Positions 1 to 7,478 of a stretch of DNA of 64,000 bases are shown piece by piece. The DNA is from Flavobacterium sp. J372 (GTDB taxonomy: Bacteria > Bacteroidota > Bacteroidia > Flavobacteriales > Flavobacteriaceae). A program made the position numbers and the translations under genes. Each line of letters opens with the position of its first letter. Within the stretch, counting starts at the first letter, position 1. A model generated the notes under the pieces. The model was not told where the DNA came from. It did no database searches and saw only the letters and a list, made by a program, of their open reading frames with translations. The stretch is taken from contig NZ_JAJOMZ010000004.1 of the NCBI RefSeq assembly GCF_024699965.1, forward strand, positions 124,001 through 188,000, read 5' to 3'.

Positions 1-1
1 T

Positions 2-397
2 AATGCTAAGCTACCCCACCTTGACAATTACAATAAAGCCAGGCAGGAAGCAGCAGCAAAATATACTAATGCACTGAGTAATCATCCTAACATTGTTACG
101 CCGTTTGTTAAAGGCGACACTGACAGCCATGTATTCCATCAGTATACTCTTAGGATTGTGAACGCTAATCGTGACGGGCTTATGCAGCACCTGCTTGAGA
201 AAGGTATACCTTGTGCTATTTACTACCCTATACCGCTGCACAGCCAGAAGGCCTACGCCGACAGCAGGTACAATGAGAGTGACTTCCCGGTTACAAACCA
301 ACTGGTAAAAGAAGTTATTTCCCTGCCAATGCATACCGAACTTGATGATGAACAGATAGCTTTCATCACCGGCAGTATACTGGAATTCCTGAAATAA
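2..397 (+). CDS. DegT/DnrJ/EryC1/StrS sugar aminotransferase, C-terminal 131 residues (partial)
   Basis: The reading frame is open from the left edge of the window, so only the C-terminal third of the protein is present. The block YYPIPLHSQKAY (about residues 75-86 of the fragment) is the hallmark of PLP-dependent DegT/DnrJ/EryC1 aminotransferases of the WbpE/ArnB type, which transfer an amino group to a keto-sugar nucleotide in O-antigen, capsule or glycan synthesis. The end LPMHTELDDEQI is also typical. The catalytic lysine lies outside the window. It precedes galE by 32 bases on the same strand, consistent with a nucleotide-sugar operon. The exact sugar substrate cannot be read from the fragment. 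Confidence 0.88.
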   Translation, partial: NAKLPHLDNYNKARQEAAAKYTNALSNHPNIVTPFVKGDTDSHVFHQYTLRIVNANRDGLMQHLLEKGIPCAIYYPIPLHSQKAYADSRYNESDFPVTNQLVKEVISLPMHTELDDEQIAFITGSILEFLK

Positions 398-429
398 TTT
401 GCATATAAACCACACCTAAATACACCAAT

Positions 430-1443
430 ATGAAAATTTTAATTACAGGAGGCCTCGGCTTTATAGGGTCGCACACAGCGGTAGAGCTACAAAAAGAAGG
501 ATTTGATGTTGTTATCATTGATGACCTTTCGAACTCATCGGAAAAAGTACTTGAGGGCATTACGGCTATTACAGGTAAAAAACCGATTTTTGAGAAGATG
601 GACCTTCGGGACAAAAAATCTGTTGAAGATTTTTTTGGAAAACACAATGACATTACCGGCGTTATCCATTTTGCGGCATCTAAAGCGGTAGGTGAAAGTG
701 TTGAGAATCCGCTCCTGTATTATGAAAATAACATAAGCGCATTAGTCTACCTTTTGCAGCAATTGCAGAAGAAAGAAAAAGCGCAATTCATTTTCAGTTC
801 TTCATGCACGGTTTACGGCCAGGCGGAAAAAATGCCTATAACTGAAGATGCCCCTGTGCAGCAGGCTATGTCTCCATACGGTAATACTAAACAGATTGGT
901 GAAGAAATAATAAGTGATGTTGCAAAAGTTAGCGGCATCAATGCCATATTGCTGCGGTACTTCAATCCGGTTGGGGCTCACGAGTCAGTTGAAATCGGAG
1001 AACTGCCACTTGGAGTTCCACAAAATCTTATCCCTTTCATTACACAAACAGCTATCGGGCTGCGTGAACAACTTTCTGTTTTTGGCGATGACTACCCTAC
1101 CCCTGACGGAACTGCAATACGCGACTACATTCATGTGGTTGACCTTGCGAAAGCCCACGTTACAGCCCTAAAGAGGTTGATAGACAGTAAAAATACCGAT
1201 AAGGTAGAAGTATTCAACTTGGGTACAGGCAAAGGAAATTCTGTGCTTGAAGTGGTAAAAGCTTTTGAAAAAGTAAGCGGAAAACCTTTGAACTACAAAA
1301 TCGTTGGTCGCCGCGAAGGTGACATAACTGAAGCATACGCCGACACTACAAAAGCAAATGACGTTTTAGGCTGGAAGGCAGAATTAACGCTAGAAGATGC
1401 GCTTGCCTCGGCTTGGAAATGGGAACAAAAAATAAGAAGCTAA
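430..1443 (+). CDS. galE: UDP-glucose 4-epimerase
   Basis: A complete 337-residue extended short-chain dehydrogenase, the usual length for GalE, which interconverts UDP-glucose and UDP-galactose using bound NAD. The Rossmann glycine motif GGLGFIG is at residues 7-13, the Ser/Thr catalytic block SSSCTVYG at 123-130, and the YxxxK pair is Tyr150 and Lys154. The stretch RYFNPVGAH and the C-terminal block RREGDITEAYAD are characteristic of GalE rather than of other epimerases or dehydratases. It follows the aminotransferase gene directly and ends at a strong hairpin terminator, so it is probably the last gene of a sugar-nucleotide operon. Confidence 0.95.
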   Translation: MKILITGGLGFIGSHTAVELQKEGFDVVIIDDLSNSSEKVLEGITAITGKKPIFEKMDLRDKKSVEDFFGKHNDITGVIHFAASKAVGESVENPLLYYENNISALVYLLQQLQKKEKAQFIFSSSCTVYGQAEKMPITEDAPVQQAMSPYGNTKQIGEEIISDVAKVSGINAILLRYFNPVGAHESVEIGELPLGVPQNLIPFITQTAIGLREQLSVFGDDYPTPDGTAIRDYIHVVDLAKAHVTALKRLIDSKNTDKVEVFNLGTGKGNSVLEVVKAFEKVSGKPLNYKIVGRREGDITEAYADTTKANDVLGWKAELTLEDALASAWKWEQKIRS

Positions 1444-1445
1444 TA

Positions 1446-1472
1446 AAAAGGGACCTGATTAAGGTCCCTTTT
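1446..1472. terminator. Bidirectional intrinsic terminator between galE and the convergent small gene
   Basis: A perfect ten-base inverted repeat (AAAAGGGACC / GGTCCCTTTT) with a 7-base loop lies directly after the galE stop. Its A and T flanks act as a U-tract in either direction, and it overlaps the stop codon of the convergent minus-strand gene. Confidence 0.85.
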
Positions 1473-1839
1473 GTATTTCTGTATAAATTATTTGGCCGTT
1501 ATGCTCAAGCTGTGTGATATGCTTTATAGATCCGTCGGCATCAAGTAAGGCCCAGTAATCAGGATATTTTATCGTTACTTCTTTACCTTCAAGATCATTT
1601 TTAAGTTTGGTAAGGCTAAGTCCGTTTTCCAATCCGCGATTGATATAAAATAAGCGCTTTTCTCCTTTAATGCTGAATACGGCATCTTTCACTCCACCTT
1701 CATAAATATTAGAAACAATACCTCTTACAACCAGGCATTCGCTTTCGTCATCAGGTGTTGGTACGGTGCTAAAAGCTAATAAAACTATTCCAACAACTGC
1801 CAAGGCAGATATACCAAGAAGAATTGGTTTCGCTTTCAT
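1459..1839 (-). CDS. Hypothetical membrane-anchored protein, 126 residues
   Basis: I do not recognise a family. The first 22 residues hold one hydrophobic segment (ILLGISALAVVGIVLLAF) after a basic start, suggesting a single N-terminal anchor or an uncleaved signal, followed by a soluble domain of about 100 residues. The soluble part reads like a small beta-rich fold (VVRGIVSNIYEGGVKDAVF, RLFYINRGLENG, KEVTIKYPDYW). Similar short anchored proteins with an OB-like pattern occur in Flavobacteriaceae, but that comparison is inference. The gene is transcribed toward galE, shares its terminator, and lies 48 bases downstream of the fabD stop, so it may be read together with fabD. Confidence 0.6.
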   Translation of the reverse strand: MKAKPILLGISALAVVGIVLLAFSTVPTPDDESECLVVRGIVSNIYEGGVKDAVFSIKGEKRLFYINRGLENGLSLTKLKNDLEGKEVTIKYPDYWALLDADGSIKHITQLEHNGQIIYTEIQKGP

Positions 1840-1887
1840 AAAGTAATAGCTTGGTTATAATGTAATAACCTTACAATTGTGAAAATA

Positions 1888-2769
1888 TTATATCGCCGCC
1901 GCAGAAGTCTGCGCTTCTTTAACAATTTTCTTCACAAGCCCCTGCAGTACATTACCCGGGCCAACTTCAATAAATTCTGTAGCGCCGTCAGCAACCATGT
2001 TTTGCACGCTTTGTGTCCATTTTACCGGCGCTGTAAGCTGTATGATAAGATTCTTCTTAATTTCATCTGCATCGCTTACAGCTGTTGCCAGCACATTCTG
2101 GTACACCGGGCAAACAGGGTTTTTAAAAGTAGTTTGCTCAATGGCTGCAGCAAGCTCTTCACGGGCAGGCTCCATCATGGGTGAGTGGAATGCCCCGCCT
2201 ACCGGAAGTATAAGCGCTCTTTTTGCTCCTGCCGCTTTCAACGCTTCGCAGGCCAGCTCAACAGCTGTTGTCTCGCCTGAAATTACCAACTGGCCGGGGC
2301 AGTTATAGTTTGCGGCAACAACAATGCCTTCAACGCCTTCACACACATCTTCAACAACCTTATCTTCAAGGCCCAGTACTGCAGCCATAGTAGACGGTGT
2401 TATTTCGCAAGCCTTTTGCATTGCAAGCGCACGCTGGCTTACCAGCTTAAGACCATCTTCAAAGCTTAGTGCACCCGCGGCAACAAGTGCAGAAAATTCG
2501 CCCAGTGAATGCCCTGCTACCATATCAGGTTTAAAGCTGTCGCCCATAGTAAGAGCCAGGATAACCGAATGCAGGAATACTGCAGGTTGTGTAACTTTTG
2601 TTTCCTTTAGCTGGTCGGCTGTACCGTCAAACATTATATCTGTAATGCGGAACCCTAATATATCGTTAGCTTTTTCAAAAAGTTCTTTTGCTGTGGCAGA
2701 TGAATCATAAAGATCTTTGCCCATTCCTGTAAACTGGGCGCCCTGCCCTGGGAATACATATGCTTTCAT
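1888..2769 (-). CDS. fabD: Malonyl-CoA:acyl carrier protein transacylase
   Basis: A 293-residue protein, the normal size for FabD, which loads malonyl groups onto acyl carrier protein for fatty-acid chain extension in the cytoplasm. The oxyanion block GQGAQ is at residues 8-12, the nucleophile elbow GHSLGE has Ser88, and the partner histidine is His195 in GGAFHSPMM. The C-terminal GPGNVLQGLVKKI is also diagnostic. It is transcribed away from a promoter-like element at 2795-2802 and is followed on the same strand by the small anchored protein. It is not embedded in a fab cluster here. Confidence 0.96.
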   Translation of the reverse strand: MKAYVFPGQGAQFTGMGKDLYDSSATAKELFEKANDILGFRITDIMFDGTADQLKETKVTQPAVFLHSVILALTMGDSFKPDMVAGHSLGEFSALVAAGALSFEDGLKLVSQRALAMQKACEITPSTMAAVLGLEDKVVEDVCEGVEGIVVAANYNCPGQLVISGETTAVELACEALKAAGAKRALILPVGGAFHSPMMEPAREELAAAIEQTTFKNPVCPVYQNVLATAVSDADEIKKNLIIQLTAPVKWTQSVQNMVADGATEFIEVGPGNVLQGLVKKIVKEAQTSAAAI

Positions 2770-2794
2770 TTGTTTTGGTGTTTAGTTCGGAAAA

Positions 2795-2802
2795 CAAAAA
2801 TA
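2795..2802 (-). promoter_or_regulatory. Putative -7 promoter element of fabD (TATTTTTG)
   Basis: On the minus strand this reads TATTTTTG, a full match to the Bacteroidota -7 consensus TAnnTTTG, 25 bases upstream of the fabD start. I see no clear TTG at the expected -33 distance, so this is a moderate call. Confidence 0.5.
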
Positions 2803-2854
2803 GGTTTTTTTCCAGCAGGAGATGATTTTGCGATAACATTTAGATTGAGACATA

Positions 2855-2887
2855 AAAAAAGTCCAGGCATTAGATGTCTGGACTTTC
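2855..2887 (-). terminator. Intrinsic terminator downstream of the small lipoprotein gene
   Basis: AAAGTCCAG pairs with CTGGACTTT around a short loop, and on the minus strand the hairpin is followed by a run of T residues. It lies 23 bases after the stop of the 50-residue lipoprotein gene and separates it from fabD. Confidence 0.75.
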
Positions 2888-2909
2888 AATATTAGCCGGA
2901 TATGACTAA

Positions 2910-3062
2910 TTATGCGTTTCTGGTAGCAGAGTATTGCGGTGCAGCCTGCTCGGTTGGTGTGGTTACAATACAGCGCCTTTTGTTGCAGCCGTACCTTTTA
3001 GGCCCGCATGATGCTAATAATAACACAGCGGCGCCGAAAGCAAAAAAGTATTTCCTCTTCAT
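2910..3062 (-). CDS. Small cysteine-rich lipoprotein, 50 residues
   Basis: A short open frame that conventional length cut-offs miss. It begins MKRKYFFAFGAAVLLLASC, a textbook lipoprotein signal: basic start, hydrophobic core and a lipobox LASC with Cys19 as the lipidation site. The mature peptide would be only about 32 residues and contains GPKRYGCNKRRC, two further cysteines in a basic context. The gene has its own -7 element upstream (3088-3095) and its own hairpin terminator downstream (2855-2887), which strongly supports it being a real transcribed unit. The function is unknown; the basic mature peptide could contact cell wall or lipopolysaccharide, but that is speculation. Confidence 0.75.
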   Translation of the reverse strand: MKRKYFFAFGAAVLLLASCGPKRYGCNKRRCIVTTPTEQAAPQYSATRNA

Positions 3063-3087
3063 CAATCAGTTGTTTCCATTATTTATG

Positions 3088-3095
3088 CAAAGGTA
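3088..3095 (-). promoter_or_regulatory. Putative -7 element of the small lipoprotein gene (TACCTTTG)
   Basis: The minus strand reads TACCTTTG, a full match to TAnnTTTG, 25 bases before the ATG. No convincing -33 TTG is seen at the usual distance. Confidence 0.5.
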
Positions 3096-3135
3096 ATGCC
3101 AAATGCTATTTTATTGAAAATGTTGCTGTTAAAGT

Positions 3136-4674
3136 TTATGCCAGGTCGGCTGATAAGCTGTTTGCCTGCATTTTCTTGAGTTGTTCAAGATAGTTGCGTT
3201 CATTGCTGAGGCGAGGTATTTTGTGCTGGCCACCAAGTTTATCTTCAGCCTTGAGCCAGTCATAAAAAAGGCCGGGCCGCGCAACATTCAATACCAGCGG
3301 ATTCAACGTCATGTTGTTGTAGCGTTTGGCTTCATAATCAGAATTTACTTCCTGCAATGCCTCGTCAAGCGACTGCCTGAATGCTTCCGCGCTGGCGGGA
3401 GGTGTTACAAACTCAACAATCCACTCGTGTGCTCCCTTTTCACGCCCTTCCATAAAAACAGGAGCCACAGTATAATCTTTAATTTCGCAATTATGGATGG
3501 CACATGCCTTTGCCAAAGCTTTATCGGTATTTTCCACCATCAACTCTTCACCAAAAACATTTATATGGTGCTTGGTCCTTCCCGTAATTTTAATGCGGTA
3601 TGGATTGATGGATGTAAACCTTACCGTATCACCAATCATGTAGCGCCACAGACCTGCATTGGTAGTAATAACAATAGCGTAATTTTTATTTAGTTCCACA
3701 TCGGCAAGGCGTATAACTTTTTGGTCTGGTGTACCAAATGTATCCATAGGGATAAACTCGTAGAAAATGCCGTAATCCAGCATCAGCAACAGTTCATCGC
3801 TGCCATTGATATCCTGTATAGCAAAGAAACCTTCCGATGCGTTGTAAATTTCATAGTACTTAAAGTCAGCTTTGGGCAATATCTTTTTGTATTGCTGCCT
3901 ATAAGGCTCAAAACTTACGCCCCCATGAAAATACACCTCAACATTTGGCCATATTTCGGTAAGGTCACACTTGCCTGTTTCTTCCAGTATTTTGTTCAGC
4001 AGCACCAGCATCCATGAAGGTACACCTGCAAAACTGGTAACATTCTCGGTCATTGTCTCCTTAATGATAGCAGGTATCTTAGCTTCCCACTCACTCATTA
4101 ATGACACCTTATTGCTCGGCGTACTGCTGAATTCAGCCCAAATAGGCATATTGTCAATCAGTATTGCCGAAAGGTCTCCGAAGAAGGTATTATTGTCTTC
4201 ATACAGCTGCTTGCTTCCACCAAGCCTCAGGCTCTTACCCGTAAAAAGCTGGCTGTCTTCATTATTGTTAAGGTACAGGCACAAAAGGTCTTTACCTGCT
4301 TTATAGTGGCAATCTTCAAGCGCTTCGTAACTTACGGGTATAAACTTGCTTTTGGCATTGGTAGTACCGCTTGATTTGGCAAACCATTTAATCTGCGTAG
4401 GCCAGAAAACATTTTGCTCACCCTTGCGGGTCTGTTCAATCATAGGCTCGAGATCTTCGTAAGTTGAAACCGGCACCCGCTCTGCAAATGAAACATAACT
4501 GCGAATTGAAGGATAATCGTACTTGCGCCCCTGTACTGTATTTTCAGCAGTGCGCAACAGGCTCAGCAGCAATTCTTCCTGCACCTCATGAGGATATTTC
4601 AAAAACAATTCTATCTGGTGGATACGTTTTTTGAGAATCCATGAAGCTATCGAATTGATGATTGCCAACGCCAT
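3136..4674 (-). CDS. GH3 family acyl-adenylate-forming enzyme
   Basis: A protein of 512 residues related to plant GH3 auxin-responsive proteins, which belong to the ANL adenylating superfamily and join carboxylic acids to amino acids through an acyl-AMP. Recognisable blocks are KSSGTTNAKSKFIPVS (phosphate-binding loop), YNASEGFFAIQD (the adenine/acid-site motif), and GLWRYMIGDTVRF. The C-terminal subdomain starts near ITGRTKHHINVFGEELM. The frame extends 15 codons further upstream, but MALAIINS at 4674 matches the usual start and leaves room for the divergent gene. Bacterial GH3 proteins are widespread in Bacteroidota, but their substrate is not known. It shares a 39-base divergent region with the DUF2797 gene. 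Confidence 0.85.
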   Translation of the reverse strand: MALAIINSIASWILKKRIHQIELFLKYPHEVQEELLLSLLRTAENTVQGRKYDYPSIRSYVSFAERVPVSTYEDLEPMIEQTRKGEQNVFWPTQIKWFAKSSGTTNAKSKFIPVSYEALEDCHYKAGKDLLCLYLNNNEDSQLFTGKSLRLGGSKQLYEDNNTFFGDLSAILIDNMPIWAEFSSTPSNKVSLMSEWEAKIPAIIKETMTENVTSFAGVPSWMLVLLNKILEETGKCDLTEIWPNVEVYFHGGVSFEPYRQQYKKILPKADFKYYEIYNASEGFFAIQDINGSDELLLMLDYGIFYEFIPMDTFGTPDQKVIRLADVELNKNYAIVITTNAGLWRYMIGDTVRFTSINPYRIKITGRTKHHINVFGEELMVENTDKALAKACAIHNCEIKDYTVAPVFMEGREKGAHEWIVEFVTPPASAEAFRQSLDEALQEVNSDYEAKRYNNMTLNPLVLNVARPGLFYDWLKAEDKLGGQHKIPRLSNERNYLEQLKKMQANSLSADLA

Positions 4675-4713
4675 ATTTATTATCTTTACGCCTATAAAAA
4701 TAGTAATTTTTCC

Positions 4714-5508
4714 ATGCAATACGAGGGGGTTTTAACAAAAATGCAGACAGAATTGGGAACTCCCATACAGTACTACATTGTTTTTGAAAGCAGTTTCATC
4801 AACGTTAACCAATTACTGGGCAAAGAGATGGAAATTGCATTTATGGGATACCAGTGCCTGCATTGCAGCAAAAAAAAGAAAATTTACCGACAGGGCTATT
4901 GCTATGACTGTTTCTATGTTATACCGGCAGCGGGTGACTGGATTATGCGCCCAGAGCTTAGCAAGGCACACCTTGATATTGCCGACCGTGACCTGGAATA
5001 TGAAAAGAAAGCACAGCTGCAGCCACATATTGTGTACCTGGCTTCGGCAAGCGACATGAAAGTTGGCGTAACCCGTAAAACACAAGTGCCGACAAGATGG
5101 ATAGACCAGGGCGCCAGCCAGGCGATACCTCTGGTTGAAGTACCTAACCGCTACCTTGCAGGCGTTACGGAGGTTGCGCTGAAAAACCACTTTTCCGACA
5201 AGATAAACTGGAAAAAAATGCTGCTGAATGAGGTGTCGCCTATTGACCTTTTCGAGCGCCGGAAATTCGTGCAGCCGCTTATACCGGAAGAAGTTGCTGC
5301 ATTTTATGAGCAAACTGAGGAAAAGCTATACAACCTTAACTATCCCGTGCTGGAATATCCTAAAAAAATTACAAGCCTTAATATTGTAACTACTCCGGTT
5401 TATAATGGAAAGCTCACTGGCATCAAGGGCCAATATCTGATTTTTGAAGACGGCACCGTATTCAATGTGAGGTCATTTGAAGGTTTTGGCGTAAGGATAA
5501 GCGTATAA
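4714..5508 (+). CDS. DUF2797 family protein with zinc-finger-like cysteines
   Basis: A 264-residue protein that matches the uncharacterised DUF2797 family. It carries two CxxC pairs, CLHC and CYDC around residues 48-66, which probably bind zinc. These are followed by VYLASASDMKVGVTRKTQVPT-like sequence that resembles the core of GIY-YIG/T5orf172-type nuclease folds (a Y-L-A...K-V-G-V-T pattern with an arginine and W soon after). A nucleic-acid role is therefore plausible but is inference. The start MQYEGVLTKM agrees with the family pattern. It is divergent from the GH3 gene and followed by a 138-base gap before sppA. Confidence 0.8.
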   Translation: MQYEGVLTKMQTELGTPIQYYIVFESSFINVNQLLGKEMEIAFMGYQCLHCSKKKKIYRQGYCYDCFYVIPAAGDWIMRPELSKAHLDIADRDLEYEKKAQLQPHIVYLASASDMKVGVTRKTQVPTRWIDQGASQAIPLVEVPNRYLAGVTEVALKNHFSDKINWKKMLLNEVSPIDLFERRKFVQPLIPEEVAAFYEQTEEKLYNLNYPVLEYPKKITSLNIVTTPVYNGKLTGIKGQYLIFEDGTVFNVRSFEGFGVRISV

Positions 5509-5605
5509 GCCACAGCTATTTTACAGAATTCCTGAAGCTGACTTCCTTTGGTGAAAACTAATATCAAATCTTACAATAGTTTAGCCGTAACTGTAACAAT
5601 AATTG

Positions 5606-5613
5606 TATTTTTG
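5606..5613 (+). promoter_or_regulatory. Putative -7 element of sppA (TATTTTTG)
   Basis: TATTTTTG matches TAnnTTTG and lies 33 bases before the sppA start. A TTTAG about 22 bases upstream may stand in for the -33 element. Confidence 0.5.
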
Positions 5614-5646
5614 GCACTTATCTGTTAAAAATAAATAGTTAGTTAT

Positions 5647-7422
5647 ATGCAGTTTTTAAAGAATGTACTTTCAACAATAGTAGGGCTGTTCCTGTTTTGT
5701 TTCCTGTTCTTCATTTTCATCGTGCTGATAGGTGTTGCCGTGGGCAGCAGCGGAAGTGAAGATGTTGTTGCCGTAAAAGATAATTCTGTGATTGAGCTGA
5801 ACATTGCCGAAGTAACCAATGATTACGGCGGTAAATTTTCTTATCCTGAATTCAGTTTTCTTGACGATGAGCCGAAAGACGGCTTAATCGATATATTAGA
5901 TGCTATAGATGCTGCCAAAACCGACAGTAAGATAAAAGGCATATCTATCACTAACAGCACCGCTGCTCTTGGCATGGCCCAAATGAAAGCGCTTCGTGAC
6001 AAGCTTGAAGAATTTAAGAAATCAGGCAAGTTTGTTGTAGCCTATTCCGACTCTTACTCACAGGCAGATTACTACCTCAACTCGGTTGCCGATACGCTTT
6101 ACCTGAACCCTATTGGTGAAGTCGATTTTAAAGGCCTTTCAAGCGAAGTGATGTTCTTTAAAGACTTCCAGGAAAAATCAGGCATTAAAATGGAAGTGAT
6201 ACGCCACGGCAAGTACAAAAGTGCCGTTGAGCCTTTCCTGAGCAACGAAATGAGCCCTGAAAACAGGGAGCAGCTTACAACGCTGCTCAATTCCATTTGG
6301 ACATCGGTTTCTACAGACATCTCAAAAAGCCGTAACATACCGCTAGACCAGGTTAATAACATTGCCACCAACCTATCGGCCCGCACAGCTGATATGGCAA
6401 AATCGGTTAAACTTGTAGATAAGCTTGGCTATGAAGATGAATACCGCAATGGCATACGCAAAGCACTGAAAGTAAAGAAAGACGAGGACTATAATACAAT
6501 TGAAATACTTGATTATGTAAAGTCTGGTTCAGTAGCCGCGGCAAAGAGCAGTCTTGGTGACCGTATTGCTGTAATATATGCTCAGGGTGAGATTACCGGC
6601 GGCGAAGGCGACATCAACGTTATTGGTGAGGGCGCCATGCGTGAATCGCTTAAAAAAGCACGTGAAGACAAAAATGTGAAAGCCATTGTACTGCGTGTGG
6701 ATTCACCGGGCGGAAGCGCAATGACAAGCGAACTCATCTGGAGAGAGATAGAGCTTACTAAAAAGAAAAAGCCGGTTGTGGTATCAATGGGTAACCTGGC
6801 AGCTTCAGGCGGATACTATATATCATGCAACGCCGACAGGATATTTGCCGAGGCCAGCACCATCACAGGCTCTATTGGCGTATTTGGCGTATTGCCGAAC
6901 CTTACGCAATTAAGCAACAAAGTAGGCATACACACAGAAGAGGTAAGCACACATGCCAATGCCTCAGGTTACAGCGTATTCTCGCCTCTTAAAGATAATA
7001 CCCGTGCCTATGTTCAGGAAAGTGTTGAGAACATTTACAAAACCTTTGTGAGCCGGGTTATGGCGGGCCGCAAGATGACTTTTGAGCAGGTTGACGCCAT
7101 AGGCCAGGGTCGTGTTTGGGCAGGATCAGACGCGCTTAAAATAGGTTTGGTAGACGAAATAGGCGGGCTTGATGCTGCTATAAAACACGCTGCCAAACTT
7201 GGTAAGACAACAAAATATTCTACCAAAGCATACCCACAGTTTGAGCGTGATCTCAGCAAATATTTTTCTAACCTAAGCGGGCTGCCTTTTGCAAAAACTA
7301 AGGAGGAGTTTATTAAAGAAGAAGTTGGCGCAGAGAACTATCGGGTGATTGAACGCATACGCCGTACTACACAACGCCGGGGCGCACAGCTTATACTGCC
7401 TTATGAAATAAACATTAAGTAA
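5647..7422 (+). CDS. sppA: Signal peptide peptidase SppA, 67 kDa type
   Basis: A 591-residue long-form SppA, a membrane-anchored serine protease with a Ser-Lys dyad that degrades leftover signal peptides in the periplasm-facing membrane. Residues 8-33 form a strongly hydrophobic anchor. There are two tandem S49 domains: the N-terminal one supplies the lysine (Lys191 in GKYKSAVEPF) and the C-terminal one the nucleophile (Ser387 in NLAASGGYY). The GGEGDINVIGEG and DSPGGSAMTSE blocks fit the family. It is likely a single-gene transcript: it has a -7 element upstream and a hairpin downstream at 7440-7459. Confidence 0.95.
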   Translation: MQFLKNVLSTIVGLFLFCFLFFIFIVLIGVAVGSSGSEDVVAVKDNSVIELNIAEVTNDYGGKFSYPEFSFLDDEPKDGLIDILDAIDAAKTDSKIKGISITNSTAALGMAQMKALRDKLEEFKKSGKFVVAYSDSYSQADYYLNSVADTLYLNPIGEVDFKGLSSEVMFFKDFQEKSGIKMEVIRHGKYKSAVEPFLSNEMSPENREQLTTLLNSIWTSVSTDISKSRNIPLDQVNNIATNLSARTADMAKSVKLVDKLGYEDEYRNGIRKALKVKKDEDYNTIEILDYVKSGSVAAAKSSLGDRIAVIYAQGEITGGEGDINVIGEGAMRESLKKAREDKNVKAIVLRVDSPGGSAMTSELIWREIELTKKKKPVVVSMGNLAASGGYYISCNADRIFAEASTITGSIGVFGVLPNLTQLSNKVGIHTEEVSTHANASGYSVFSPLKDNTRAYVQESVENIYKTFVSRVMAGRKMTFEQVDAIGQGRVWAGSDALKIGLVDEIGGLDAAIKHAAKLGKTTKYSTKAYPQFERDLSKYFSNLSGLPFAKTKEEFIKEEVGAENYRVIERIRRTTQRRGAQLILPYEINIK

Positions 7423-7439
7423 CAGCCGTTATTTATGTA

Positions 7440-7459
7440 ATACGGCTATAAAGCCGTAT
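7440..7459. other. Perfect short hairpin in the sppA-AsmA gap
   Basis: ATACGGCT and AGCCGTAT form an 8-base perfect stem with a 4-base loop, 18 bases after the sppA stop. There is no T-run directly after it on the plus strand, so it is a weak terminator or an RNA-stabilising element. Confidence 0.45.
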
Positions 7460-7478
7460 CTTAGCAAAAAAGCATACC

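Noticed and set aside
2902..3096. Plus-strand frame of 64 residues over the small lipoprotein
   Set aside because: It has no family resemblance and lies antisense to a minus-strand lipoprotein frame with a full lipobox, a promoter element and a terminator.
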